A stretch of 64,000 nt of DNA, taken from NCBI GenBank assembly GCA_905215755.1, contig CAJMRE010000005.1, positions 8,796 through 72,795 on the forward strand, written 5' to 3'. Position numbers and translations under genes: made by a program. Of this stretch, positions 34,888 to 43,772 are shown in pieces; position 1 is the first letter of the stretch, and the number at the start of each line of letters is the position of its first letter. The notes under the pieces are model-generated. The model saw only the letters and a program-made list of their open reading frames with translations, ran no database searches and was not told the DNA's origin. This DNA is from an uncultured bacterium. GTDB lineage: Bacteria > Actinomycetota > Coriobacteriia > Coriobacteriales > Coriobacteriaceae.

Positions 34888-37005
34888 ATGGCATCTGCTG
34901 TGAAGCGTGACGGTCGCGCCGTGGTGACCACATGCGGGGGATGCTATGCCGATTGCGCCTTTGCGGCACGCGTTGAGGACGGTCGTGTGGTGGCTGAGTT
35001 GCCGGTTGTGGGGCATCCGTGCGCGGCGCGTGCCCTGTGCGCCCGCGGGCGCCATCGCCTGGCAATGCCGTTTGACGAGCGCGACCGCATTGTGCACCCC
35101 ATGCGACGCCGCCGGGATGGCTCGGGGTTCGATGCGATTACCTGGGACGAGGCGTTTGCTCAGATTGCCGAGCGCCTTTTGGGGATTGTTGACGGGCATG
35201 GTCCGCGCGCGCTGGGCATGACGCTCGGCGTTCCCTCGTTCGACCGCTACTGGGCGTATCGCTTTATGCATGCGTTGGGCTCGCCCAACGTGTACGGTGC
35301 CGATGGCGCCTGCGAGGTAAGCCGACTTACCGGTTGGGAGCACAGCCTGGGCTATAGCCCCGCCTCCGACCTGGCACATACCGACTGCATCATGTACCTG
35401 GGGCGTTCCATCGTCGATTCATCGACGATGGGGGCCGTCGATGCGCTCAACGATGTGCGCCGGCGCGGGGCGAAGATTATCGTGGTCGACCCCCGGCGCA
35501 GCGGCTCCGCCGCGCTTGCCGACCGCTGGCTGCGCGTGCGCCCGGGCTGCGATTTGGCACTACTGCTGGGCATCGCCCACGTGCTGATTGCCGAGGACTT
35601 GTACGACCACGAGTTCGTTGCCCGCTATACCACGGGTTTTGACGAGCTGGCGCAGGCGGCCCGTCCTTGGACGCCCGAGTGGGCCGAGTCGATGTGCGAC
35701 GTGCCGGCCGCAGAGATTGTCGCCACGGCGCGCGATCTCGCTGCCGCCGCGCCTGCCGCTGTGGTGGATGCGGGCTTTCATGGTGGCATCGGTATCGCGT
35801 ATGCCAATAGCACCCAGACCGCGCGCGCTATCTGCTTGGTCGATGTGCTGCTGGGCTGCATCGGGCATGCGGGCGGCGCGCTCAATCCGCCCACGCCGCT
35901 TGTGTTGGGCGACCTCGATCCCACGCGCTTTGCGACGCCGCCGGTGCCGCGTGGGCCCAAGCTGGGGTCCGAGCGCTATCCGCTCGTCGATCCCGAGCGC
36001 GGCCTATGCACGACCATCGGTCAGTCGATTCTTGCCGGCGATTTGCGTGGGCTCATCGTCTATGCCAGTAACCCTGGTGCGGGCTATGGCAATGCACAGG
36101 CTTGGTTGAGTATTTTGCAGCGGCTCGACTTGCTTGTGACGATTGATATTCGCTGGTCCGAGACGGCACGTGCTTCTGACTTCGTGCTGCCCGACGTGAC
36201 GTATCTGGAGGCCGACCGCGGCGTGGGAACGGTGGCGGGCGTCAACGATGCGCGCGTGTTCTACCGCAACGCCGTGCTGCCCGTGCAGCATGACGACACA
36301 CGTCCCGGTCGGGAGATTTTTGCCGGTCTGGCGCAGGCGTGTGGCGCGGGCGAGTACTTCCAGTTTACGTCCGACGATCTAGCGGCTGCCCAGGTGGCGT
36401 CGTTTGGGATCAATCTGGACGAGCTCAAGGAGCGCGGCTGGGCCGACACGGGTGTTGCGTTGCCGTCGCGTACAGGCGAGCCGGTGATTCCCTTGGATGG
36501 CGGCAAAATTGCGCTGGCAAGCGACGTGTGGGAACGAGCCGGTCTGGGACGCGTGCCAGGCTGGATTGCGCCGATGGTGGAGCCCGGCCCGGGGATGTTT
36601 CGCCTCATTAGCGGCAACCGTCCCTTTGAGTCGCATACTTCGCGCAGGCTCGCGGCCCAAGGTGCCGCTGAGGCTGGATCGGACCTGGATGCCGTGCAGA
36701 TGAATGCCGATGCCGCTGCGCACATGGGCATCGCCGATGGCGAGGTCGTCGAACTTGTGAGCGATTTGGGCCGCGACCGCGTGCGCGTGGAGACGACGCC
36801 GTATCTGCATCCGGCGTGCATCTTCACCTCGGCCGCCCCCGGCGGGCGTTCGTTTGGCGCCGATGCCGGTGGCGCTCAAGCCTTGGGCGTGGGCCCACTC
36901 GACCATACGCCGCTGCGCTGGGACCCGTTGACGGGTGCCGCGCTCACCCAGGAAAACGCCGTTCGCGTGGAAAAGATGGCGGCGCGCGAGGATAATAACG
37001 AGTAA
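34888..37005 (+). CDS. Molybdopterin (bis-MGD) oxidoreductase of unknown substrate
   Basis: 705 residues. The N-terminus holds an iron-sulfur site CGGCYADC plus ALCARG, of the CxxCxxxC type. The molybdopterin domains follow: RRRDGSGFDAITWDEAFAQI, DSSTMGAVDALND, IIVVDPRRSGSA, ASNPGAGYGNAQ and the C-terminal domain from RLISGNRPFESHTSRR. The residue at the usual metal-ligand place appears to be cysteine in GADGACEVSR. It is cytoplasmic, as no Tat signal is seen. The family includes thiosulfate, polysulfide and arsenate reductases and formate dehydrogenases; no small subunits are adjacent, so the substrate stays open. ATG 34888 is eight bases after AAAGGGG. selA follows after 52 bases. Confidence 0.82.
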   Translation: MASAVKRDGRAVVTTCGGCYADCAFAARVEDGRVVAELPVVGHPCAARALCARGRHRLAMPFDERDRIVHPMRRRRDGSGFDAITWDEAFAQIAERLLGIVDGHGPRALGMTLGVPSFDRYWAYRFMHALGSPNVYGADGACEVSRLTGWEHSLGYSPASDLAHTDCIMYLGRSIVDSSTMGAVDALNDVRRRGAKIIVVDPRRSGSAALADRWLRVRPGCDLALLLGIAHVLIAEDLYDHEFVARYTTGFDELAQAARPWTPEWAESMCDVPAAEIVATARDLAAAAPAAVVDAGFHGGIGIAYANSTQTARAICLVDVLLGCIGHAGGALNPPTPLVLGDLDPTRFATPPVPRGPKLGSERYPLVDPERGLCTTIGQSILAGDLRGLIVYASNPGAGYGNAQAWLSILQRLDLLVTIDIRWSETARASDFVLPDVTYLEADRGVGTVAGVNDARVFYRNAVLPVQHDDTRPGREIFAGLAQACGAGEYFQFTSDDLAAAQVASFGINLDELKERGWADTGVALPSRTGEPVIPLDGGKIALASDVWERAGLGRVPGWIAPMVEPGPGMFRLISGNRPFESHTSRRLAAQGAAEAGSDLDAVQMNADAAAHMGIADGEVVELVSDLGRDRVRVETTPYLHPACIFTSAAPGGRSFGADAGGAQALGVGPLDHTPLRWDPLTGAALTQENAVRVEKMAAREDNNE

Positions 37006-37057
37006 TTGACTCAGCTGATGCATTCGACTGATCCACGTTTCTTTTGAAAGGCCGTAC

Positions 37058-38515
37058 ATGAGCGATAGCCAGAACATGTCCGATGAGGTACGCGCCCGCC
37101 TGCGCGCCATTCCTTCCGTCAACGAGCTGCTTGCCGAGTGGCCGGTAGTGAAGGCGGCGGGGGAGACCTGCGACGCGGTGGTGCATGCCGCCGTGACGGC
37201 CGAGCTCGACGAGGAGCGCGCAGCCATTCGCGCCGGTGCTGCCCCGCGCTCTAAGCGCGACCTTGCCTCGGCCATCGAGTGGCGTGCGCACCGCTCCGCG
37301 TTGCCGAGCCTGCGCCCTGCCGTCAACGCCACGGGTGTGGTTATCCATACCAACCTGGGTCGAGCCCCGCTCGCGGAGTCGGCCGCCAAGGCGGTGGCCG
37401 AGGTCGCGCGCGGCTACAGCACGCTTGAGTACAGCGTGGACACCTGCTCTCGCGGGTCGCGCAAGGAACATGCCGCGCAGCTGATCCGCTCACTCACCGG
37501 TGCCGAGGACGCGCTCGTGGTCAACAACAATGCCGCCGCGGTGCTGCTGGTGCTTGCCACCCATGCCGCGGGTAAAGAGGTCATCGTCAGCCGCGGCGAG
37601 CTTGTCGAGATTGGCGGCAGCTTCCGCATCCCCGATGTCATGGCGGCTTCGGGCGCCAAACTCGTCGAGGTCGGCGCCACCAACCGCACACACCTGGCAG
37701 ATTATGAGCAAGCCATTACGCCCGATACGGCCATGATCCTCAAGGTCCATCCTTCCAACTATCGCATCGAGGGCTTTCACGAGGAAGTGGGCTCTCGGGA
37801 GCTTGCCGCTCTGGCCCACAAGCATGGCCTGCTTTTCTACGAAGACCAGGGGTCGGGCGCGCTGTTGCCTGACGACATCCTGGTTCGCGGCGGCGAGGAG
37901 ACTACACCCACTTCGGTGGCGTCGGGGCTCGATATCGTGTCGTGCTCGGGCGATAAGCTGCTCGGTGCCGCACAGGCGGGCATTATCATGGGCCGTCGCG
38001 ATCTGGTCCAGGCCTGTGGATCACATCCGCTTATGCGCGCCTTGCGCCCGGGCAAACTGGCTCTGTCGGCGCTCGAGGCCACGCTGCGTATCTACATGGA
38101 CGGCGCCGACGTTGCCCATCGCGATATTCCGGTGCTCAGCATGCTTACGCTGCCGCAGGCCCATTTGGAGCGACGTGCCCGCAAGCTTCGCGATCGTATG
38201 GTCGCCGGGCTCGATAAGGCCGGTTGCCCGTGCGCCGTTCAGGTGGAGATCGTCGAGGAGTCGTCGACTCCCGGTGGCGGCTCGCTGCCTACCGTGGAGC
38301 TGCCCACGATGTGCGTTGCCGTGCGTCTTGTTGACGAGCGCCTGACGGTCGACGCGCTCAAGCGCTCGCTTGTCCAGGACTTCGACACGCCAGTCGTCAC
38401 GCGCACCTCGCACGATCGCATTTTGTTTGACGTCCGTACGCTTGTGGGCGACCGCGATATCGAGACGGCGGCGTCGACACTTGCCGCATGCGTTAAGAAG
38501 GCGATTGTTCGATGA
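37058..38515 (+). CDS. selA: L-seryl-tRNA(Sec) selenium transferase SelA
   Basis: 485 residues. SelA converts seryl-tRNA(Sec) to selenocysteyl-tRNA(Sec) using selenophosphate and PLP. The family signature begins RAIPSVNELLAEW; NATGVVIHTNLGRAPLAESA and YEDQGSGALLPDD are typical, and the PLP lysine is in SCSGDKLLGAAQAGII (about residue 300). GAAAGG lies before the ATG. The stop overlaps the selB start (ATGA). With selB, selC and selD it gives a complete selenocysteine pathway for FdhF and SelD. Confidence 0.97.
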   Translation: MSDSQNMSDEVRARLRAIPSVNELLAEWPVVKAAGETCDAVVHAAVTAELDEERAAIRAGAAPRSKRDLASAIEWRAHRSALPSLRPAVNATGVVIHTNLGRAPLAESAAKAVAEVARGYSTLEYSVDTCSRGSRKEHAAQLIRSLTGAEDALVVNNNAAAVLLVLATHAAGKEVIVSRGELVEIGGSFRIPDVMAASGAKLVEVGATNRTHLADYEQAITPDTAMILKVHPSNYRIEGFHEEVGSRELAALAHKHGLLFYEDQGSGALLPDDILVRGGEETTPTSVASGLDIVSCSGDKLLGAAQAGIIMGRRDLVQACGSHPLMRALRPGKLALSALEATLRIYMDGADVAHRDIPVLSMLTLPQAHLERRARKLRDRMVAGLDKAGCPCAVQVEIVEESSTPGGGSLPTVELPTMCVAVRLVDERLTVDALKRSLVQDFDTPVVTRTSHDRILFDVRTLVGDRDIETAASTLAACVKKAIVR

Positions 38516-40479
38516 GTGAGGTTCAGGCGCTGGTGGAGTGTCCCGTTATCGTTGGCACGGCGGGCCACGTTGACCACGGTAAGTCGGCGCTGATCGAGGC
38601 GCTGACCGGCAAGAATCCCGATCGTCTGGAGGTCGAGCGCCGTCGCGGCATGACGGTGGAGCTGGGCTTTGGCGAGCTGGCGCTGCCGAGTGGCAAGATC
38701 GTTGGCCTGGTCGACGTGCCGGGCCACGCGCATTACCTGCGCGCCATGGTGCAGGGTGCCACGGGCATCGACGTTGCCGTGCTGGTGGTTTCGGCCGTCG
38801 AGGGCGTGATGCCGCAGACCCGCGAGCACGTGCATGTGCTGGAGCTGCTGGGCGTCACGCATATGGTGGTCGCGCTGACGATGTGTGATCTGGCCGACGC
38901 CGAGATGACCGAGCTTGCCGAGCTCGATGTCGATGACTTTTTGTCGGGTACCGTGTTTGAGGGCGCGCCAATTGTGCCCGTGTCGTCTAAGACGGGCGAG
39001 GGGATTGACGGGCTGCTTGCGGTGCTCGACGAGCAGGTGGGTGTCTGCTGGGATACCTGTCGCGAGCGTGTCGAGCGGAGCGATGCCGCGCCGCGCCTGC
39101 CGATTGACCGCTGCTTTACGATCAAGGGCGCCGGCACCGTCGTGACGGGAACGCTGCACGATGCGCCGGTTGCGGTGGGCGATGAGCTCGTCGCGCTGCC
39201 GTCGCGCACGGTCTGCCGCGTACGCGGGATCCAGGTGCATGGCGACACGCAGCAGGCGTTGCCCGGTCAGCGTGTGGCGCTCAACTTGGTGGGCGATGCT
39301 GTCGCCGCACTCGATCGCGGCGAGATGCTCGGCGTGGAGGGCCGTTTTGGTCAGACGCTGCGCTTTATGATGACGTTTACCTACCTGGGCCGCGAGGGCG
39401 CTAAACCGCGTGTGCTCGAGTCGGGCGCGCGCGTGCATGTGATGGCGGGTACGGCCGAGGTTGTCGGCCGCATCATGCTTATGGAGGGCGAGGCCCCCAT
39501 GGCGGTGGGCGAGACCCGTACCGTGCAGGTGCGCTTGGAGGAGCCGCTGCCGCTGCGAGCCGGAGACCATGCTGTGGTGCTGTCGTATTCGCCCGTTATG
39601 CTCATTGGCGGCGGGCGTGTGCTGCTTTCGCGTTGCCGTCGTTCGCGCGAGCTTGCCGAAGGAGAGCGTGCGCTGTATGTGGCGCTCGAGGCTGGAGATA
39701 TTGCGTGCGCGGTGGATGCGTGGCTGGCGCTGCAAGCGCTGCCGGTTGCGGCTGCCGATGTTACCGCGGCGCTCGATCTTGTTGCCGGTGAGGCTGAGGC
39801 GGCGTTGCGCGAGTTGGTGGCGAAGGGCGCTGCTTGCGCGCTTGCTGGCTCGGATGGCTCGCTGTATGCAGATGCTTCCGCGCTCGATGCCGCGATGGGT
39901 ACGCTGGCGGCGACCCTGTCCGCCATGCACGCGGCTGCCCCCAAGGAGACGGGCTTTACGCCTGGCGCCGTTGCCCATGCTGCGTGGCCTGCCGCTGATG
40001 AAGGCGTTGCCTCGGCTTTGATTGCCGAGGGCTGCTCGCGTGGCGTGTGCGCCGCCGAGGGCGCCGAGGTATTCGATCCGCATTCGGCCGCCGCGGCGGC
40101 ACGCGTGGTGCGAGAGGCTTGCGAGCGCATCGTCGCGCTGCTTGACGAGGCTGGCCTGGATGCACCGGCGCTTCCCGAGGTGGGCGAACAGCTGCAGCTC
40201 GGTCGCGACACCATGACGCGTGCCCTGCGCGAGCTTTCGCTCAACCGCTCGATCGTTAAGGTCGAGCGCGACGTTGCCCTGTCTGCCGCCGCCGAGGCCC
40301 ATGCGCGTGAGCTCGTCGCCGTCGCCATTGAGGCAGCCGGCGGCGCTGCGACCACGAGCGTGCTGCGCGAGGCCCTGGGTGTGTCGCGCAGACGCGCCAT
40401 CAGTATCTTGGAGCACCTGGATGCCGTGCGCTTTACGGTGCTCGACAAGGACGCCGGCGGCCTGAGGTCCCTGCGCTAG
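38512..40479 (+). CDS. selB: Selenocysteine-specific elongation factor SelB
   Basis: 655 residues. The GTPase domain shows GTAGHVDHGKSALIEALTG, GMTVELGFGEL (switch I), VDVPGHAHY (switch II) and TMCDLADAE for guanine recognition, which is TMCD in place of NKxD. Beta-barrel domains follow, and the last 230 residues contain winged-helix repeats, ending with VSRRRAISILEHLDAVRFT, that bind the SECIS hairpin. It delivers selenocysteyl-tRNA to the ribosome at UGA codons. Overlap with selA implies coupled translation. Confidence 0.96.
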   Translation: MSEVQALVECPVIVGTAGHVDHGKSALIEALTGKNPDRLEVERRRGMTVELGFGELALPSGKIVGLVDVPGHAHYLRAMVQGATGIDVAVLVVSAVEGVMPQTREHVHVLELLGVTHMVVALTMCDLADAEMTELAELDVDDFLSGTVFEGAPIVPVSSKTGEGIDGLLAVLDEQVGVCWDTCRERVERSDAAPRLPIDRCFTIKGAGTVVTGTLHDAPVAVGDELVALPSRTVCRVRGIQVHGDTQQALPGQRVALNLVGDAVAALDRGEMLGVEGRFGQTLRFMMTFTYLGREGAKPRVLESGARVHVMAGTAEVVGRIMLMEGEAPMAVGETRTVQVRLEEPLPLRAGDHAVVLSYSPVMLIGGGRVLLSRCRRSRELAEGERALYVALEAGDIACAVDAWLALQALPVAAADVTAALDLVAGEAEAALRELVAKGAACALAGSDGSLYADASALDAAMGTLAATLSAMHAAAPKETGFTPGAVAHAAWPAADEGVASALIAEGCSRGVCAAEGAEVFDPHSAAAAARVVREACERIVALLDEAGLDAPALPEVGEQLQLGRDTMTRALRELSLNRSIVKVERDVALSAAAEAHARELVAVAIEAAGGAATTSVLREALGVSRRRAISILEHLDAVRFTVLDKDAGGLRSLR

Positions 40480-40504
40480 GCCGGTCACTCGCTCCCACCT
40501 CCTC

Positions 40505-40571
40505 AGTTGCGGTGAAATAGTTCCTATTTGGAGGCTTTGGCAGCAAATACAGGAACTATTCCACCGCAACT
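40505..40571 (+). repeat. Palindromic repeat family A, copy 3 (GTTCCT core)
   Basis: 21-bp arms (40505-40525 with 40551-40571), one mismatch. The tail side is on the left (CACCTCCTC). It lies between selB and selC. Confidence 0.9.
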
Positions 40572-40610
40572 TCTTGTTCGTCTTTTTGGGATGGAGCCGT
40601 TTCGGTTTGG

Positions 40611-40616
40611 TAAAAT
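40611..40616 (+). promoter_or_regulatory. Candidate -10 box of selC
   Basis: TAAAAT ends 12 bases before the tRNA start. A TTGGGA at 40586-40591 could be a -35 box, but the spacing of 19 is long. Confidence 0.35.
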
Positions 40617-40628
40617 ACCGCCGCACTT

Positions 40629-40725
40629 GGGAACGGATGGGCTCCGGTGGGCTCCGCGGTCCTCAAAACCGTTGCGAGGCGTGCAAAACGTCTTGGATGT
40701 GTTCGATTCACATACGTTCCCGCCA
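40629..40725 (+). tRNA. selC: tRNA-Sec (selenocysteine, anticodon TCA), CCA encoded
   Basis: 97 bases, the unusual long tRNA type. GGGAACG (40629-40635) pairs with CGTTCCC (40715-40721), then G and CCA. A long D arm (GGGCTCC/GGGCTC region), an anticodon loop CCTCAAA in GCGGT/ACCGT giving TCA, a long variable arm (CGAGGCGTGC-AAAA-CGTCTTG) and the T loop TTCGATT in ATGTG/CACAT follow. The place directly after selA-selB and the presence of in-frame TGA codons in selD and fdhF confirm it. Confidence 0.95.
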
Positions 40726-40733
40726 TACGCTAC

Positions 40734-40790
40734 CAGCGCTTTTGTGCTCGCGGTCTTGCTGCGTGCCGCAAAGGCGCTGTTTTGTTTTTG
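40734..40790 (+). terminator. Terminator of selC
   Basis: An 11-bp stem CAGCGCTTTTG (40734-40744) with CAAAGGCGCTG (40769-40779), one wobble pair, followed by TTTTGTTTTT. Confidence 0.88.
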
Positions 40791-40880
40791 CACAGGTTTG
40801 CCGTACCGCCCGCTTTATCGGCGACGGTATTTGGCTTCGCGTGCCGGGTTTTGAGCATGCCGATGGGGGTGGTTTGCCGT

Positions 40881-41513
40881 ATGACTACCGTAAGACGGGC
40901 CGATCTTTCTTGCGTCGTTCAAGCGGGCGGGATGTCCTCGCGCATGGGCTGTGACAAGGCACGAATGTTGTTTTGCGGCGAGCCCTTGATCGAGCGCGTG
41001 CTGTGCCGCCTGGCTCAGGTTGCCGGCGAGTTGGTCGTGACGACTTCGCGTCCCAGTGAGCTTGCCTATCTTGAGGAGCTTATGTTTGATGGCCTGCGCC
41101 CCCGCGTGGTGATGGACGTCGACGGTCCCGCCGGTGCCATGCGCGGCATCGCGAGCTCGTTGGCCGCGGCCCGATTGCCGCTCGTGGCGATCGTCGCCTG
41201 CGATATGCCGTTTGTCTCGCCGGAACTTATCGGCGCGCTTGTCGATCGTGTTGAGGCCGAGGCGCTCGACGTGTGCGTGCCGCGCGAGGAGCGGGGGATT
41301 GAGCCGCTTTGCGCCGTCTGGCGCCGTGACGCTTGTGCGCCGGCCGCCCAAGAGCTGCTCGCCTGCGACCGTCAGCGCATTCGCTGCCTGATCAATCGCG
41401 TTCAAGCTGGTTATATGGATGAGCCGCAGATCGTTAAGGCCGCGGGCTCGACGCTCTGCTTCGAGAACGTCAATACGCCCGAGGAGTTTGCGGCGGCCGA
41501 GTTACTCGCCTAG
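40881..41513 (+). CDS. mobA: Molybdenum cofactor guanylyltransferase MobA
   Basis: About 210 residues from ATG 40881; ATGs at 40857 and 40863 are possible. MobA attaches GMP to molybdopterin to make the bis-MGD form needed by FdhF and the oxidoreductase at 34888. The nucleotidyltransferase loop is VVQAGGMSSRMGCDKARM, and metal binding is in VAIVACDMPFVSPELI. PLCAVWRRDA is typical for MobA. Relatives acting with CTP (MocA) exist, so nucleotide choice is inferred. It follows selC and is followed by a DUF3343 gene after 15 bases. Confidence 0.88.
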   Translation: MTTVRRADLSCVVQAGGMSSRMGCDKARMLFCGEPLIERVLCRLAQVAGELVVTTSRPSELAYLEELMFDGLRPRVVMDVDGPAGAMRGIASSLAAARLPLVAIVACDMPFVSPELIGALVDRVEAEALDVCVPREERGIEPLCAVWRRDACAPAAQELLACDRQRIRCLINRVQAGYMDEPQIVKAAGSTLCFENVNTPEEFAAAELLA

Positions 41514-41528
41514 ACGATTGGAGTTGCC

Positions 41529-41930
41529 ATGTCTCACGATATTTGTCCCGACACGGGAGAGCCTTGCACTTGCGATGGTTCCGAGCCCTGTACCTGCGGC
41601 TGCGGTGGCTGTGGCTGTGGGCATACTGCGGAAGAGGAAGCGGCCGTCGCGGCGTATCGTGAGGCACACCGAGAAGGCCCATCCGGTGATGCCCTCGACC
41701 ACGAACGCAAGATTATCGTTTCGTTCGATAGCACCTTCGATGTGATGGAATGTGAGCAGCTGTGCCTTGCCGCCGGTGTGCCCGGGCGCATCATGCCGCT
41801 GCCTGGCTCCATCACCGCCGGCTGCGGACTGTGCTGGGCTATGCCGTTCTCGGGCGATGCCCTCGCCGCCTTCCGTGCCGCCACCGAGGGCCACGTAACC
41901 CCCGCCGACTACCATCAGCTCGTCCTCTAA
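41529..41930 (+). CDS. DUF3343 protein with cysteine-rich N-terminal extension
   Basis: 133 residues. The C-terminal 80 residues are a DUF3343 domain with ECEQLCLAAG and PGSITAGCGLCWAM, parallel to the protein at 13588. The first 32 residues are different: eight cysteines at 6, 13, 15, 21, 23, 25, 28 and 30 plus His32, in CxC and CGCGGCGCG patterns, like a small metal-binding or metallothionein-like head. A role in selenium or sulfur carriage with metal or cluster binding is inference. TTGGAG precedes the ATG; it forms an operon with mobA. Confidence 0.82.
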   Translation: MSHDICPDTGEPCTCDGSEPCTCGCGGCGCGHTAEEEAAVAAYREAHREGPSGDALDHERKIIVSFDSTFDVMECEQLCLAAGVPGRIMPLPGSITAGCGLCWAMPFSGDALAAFRAATEGHVTPADYHQLVL

Positions 41931-41937
41931 CCACCAA

Positions 41938-41974
41938 AACCACCACAAAGGTGCCTGTCCCCAATGTGGTGGTT
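41938..41974 (+). repeat. Stem-loop with GGTGCCTGTCCC loop
   Basis: A perfect 9-bp stem AACCACCAC (41938-41946) with GTGGTGGTT (41966-41974); no T-run. Function unknown; could be the end of the mobA transcript. Confidence 0.45.
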
Positions 41975-42187
41975 CGGAACATGTGGACGAAACAGCTTCG
42001 AAACACGCGATTTGCACGTTGGGTGCTCAAAAACGCTTCTACCTGCATCGTAATCAAAACGAAACATCTGCTCGTCGGCTTATGCGTAACTTTCCCGCAA
42101 CAGTGCGATATTATCCATACTCGATAAAGCTCGCGGCGCATGGGGCGCCTCGAACGATACTTTTCTTTTCCATCAATTGGAGGAAGC

Positions 42188-43543
42188 ATGAGCTACACGC
42201 AGAAAGTTCTCGACGAGCTCAAGGCCCGCTATCCCGAGCAGCCTGAGTTCATCCAGGCCGCGACCGAGATCCTCGGCACCATCCAGCCGGCGCTCGACGC
42301 CCACCCCGAGTACGAGGAGGCCGCCCTGCTGGAGCGTCTCGTCGAGCCCGAGCGCATCGTCATGTTCTGTGTTCCCTGGGTCGACGACCAGGGCAAGGTT
42401 CAGGTCAACCGCGGCTATCGCGTCGAGTTCAACTCTGCCATTGGACCCTACAAGGGCGGCCTGCGCTTTAACCCGACGGTCACCCTGGGTATGCTCAAGT
42501 TCCTGGGCCTGGAGCAGATTCTCAAGAACAGCTTGACCACCCTTCCCATGGGCGGCGGCAAGGGCGGTTCCGACTTTGACCCCAAGGGCAAGTCCAACAA
42601 CGAGATCATGCACTTCTGCCAGTCCTTCATGACCGAGCTCTATCGCCATATTGGCCCCAACACCGACGTTCCCGCCGGCGACCTGGGCGTTGGCGGCCGC
42701 GAGGTTGCCTACCTGTTCGGTCAGTACAAGCGCCTGACCAACGAGTGGACCGGCGTTCTTACCGGCAAGGGCCTCTCCTTTGGCGGCTCGCTCGCCCGTA
42801 CCGAGGCCACCGGTTACGGTCTGGCCTACTTTGTGGACGAGTACCTCAAGAGCCGCGGCGACTCCTTCGAGGGCAAGAACGTCGTCGTTCACGGCTCCGG
42901 CAACGTCGCTATCTACGCGGTCCAGAAGGTCACTCAGCTCGGCGGCAAGGTGCTCGCCTGCTCCGATACCCACGGCTGGGTCGAGGATCCCGACGGCATC
43001 GACTACACCGTGCTCGAGCACATCTACAACAAGAAGCGCTCTGGCCACGACAAGGGCGTTACGCTCGCTATGTACGTTGACGAGAGGCCCAGCGCCGTGT
43101 GGCACGAGGGCGACGGCCGCGGCGTGTGGCAGCTGCCCTGCGACATCGCGCTGCCCTGCGCTCGCGAGAACACGCTGCTGCTCGAGGACGCCCAGGCGCT
43201 CGTCGCCAACGGCTGCACGGTGGTCGGCGAGGGCGCGAACATGCCTACGACCATCGAGGCCACGACCTACTTCCAGGAGAACGGCGTCGCCTTTATGCCC
43301 GGCAAGGCTGCCAACGCCGGCGGCGTGCTCGTATCCGGCCTGGAGATGAGCCAGAATGCCGAGCACCTGTCCTGGACCTTCGAGGAGGTCGACGGCAAGC
43401 TCGAGCAGCTCATGCGCGGCATGTTCCACAACGTGGACGACACCGCCAAGGAGTATGGCCAGGAGGGCAACTTCGTCATGGGCGCCAACATCGCCGGCTT
43501 CCTGAAGGTCGCCGACGCCATGCTCGCCCAGGGCGTCTGCTAA
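42188..43543 (+). CDS. gdhA: Glutamate dehydrogenase (hexameric, GdhA type)
   Basis: 451 residues, the bacterial small hexameric GDH. It interconverts glutamate and 2-oxoglutarate plus ammonia. The catalytic area is GPYKGGLRFNPTVTLGMLKF, then LPMGGGKGGSDFDPKGKS with the active-site lysine, and the cofactor domain has VVVHGSGNVAIYAV. The Rossmann loop GSGNVA and absence of a marked acidic end fit NADP preference, which is not certain. TTGGAGGAAGC precedes ATG 42188. A strong terminator ends the transcript. Confidence 0.96.
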   Translation: MSYTQKVLDELKARYPEQPEFIQAATEILGTIQPALDAHPEYEEAALLERLVEPERIVMFCVPWVDDQGKVQVNRGYRVEFNSAIGPYKGGLRFNPTVTLGMLKFLGLEQILKNSLTTLPMGGGKGGSDFDPKGKSNNEIMHFCQSFMTELYRHIGPNTDVPAGDLGVGGREVAYLFGQYKRLTNEWTGVLTGKGLSFGGSLARTEATGYGLAYFVDEYLKSRGDSFEGKNVVVHGSGNVAIYAVQKVTQLGGKVLACSDTHGWVEDPDGIDYTVLEHIYNKKRSGHDKGVTLAMYVDERPSAVWHEGDGRGVWQLPCDIALPCARENTLLLEDAQALVANGCTVVGEGANMPTTIEATTYFQENGVAFMPGKAANAGGVLVSGLEMSQNAEHLSWTFEEVDGKLEQLMRGMFHNVDDTAKEYGQEGNFVMGANIAGFLKVADAMLAQGVC

Positions 43544-43570
43544 ATCTTCGCTCGACATAGCATGTGATGA

Positions 43571-43602
43571 GGCTCCCAGCTATCTGGCTGGGAGCCTTTT
43601 CT
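43571..43602 (+). terminator. Rho-independent terminator of gdhA
   Basis: GGCTCCCAGC (43571-43580) pairs with GCTGGGAGCC (43587-43596), followed by TTTTCTATT. Confidence 0.93.
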
Positions 43603-43619
43603 ATTCCGGAGGACTCCTC

Positions 43620-43692
43620 ATAACTTGCGGTGATATACGGACTGTTTTGCGTTCCAGAACGGCTAATCAGTCCGTATATCACCGCAAGTTAT
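43620..43692 (-). repeat. Palindromic repeat family A, copy 4 (CGGACT core)
   Basis: A perfect 25-bp inverted repeat (43620-43644 with 43668-43692). The outer part is changed on both arms (ACTTGCGGTGATATA), so pairing is kept. The tail side is on the right. Confidence 0.92.
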
Positions 43693-43772
43693 GGATGGGT
43701 GGGTGGATTTTGTCCTAAAACGGTGTGCGGCCCCTCGTTTGGTACACTTAAAAGTACTGGACAAGTGAAGAG

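Noticed and set aside
40528..40954. Reading frames of 108 and 126 codons between selB and mobA
   Set aside because: They run across a palindromic repeat, the selC gene and its terminator and have no protein-like composition.
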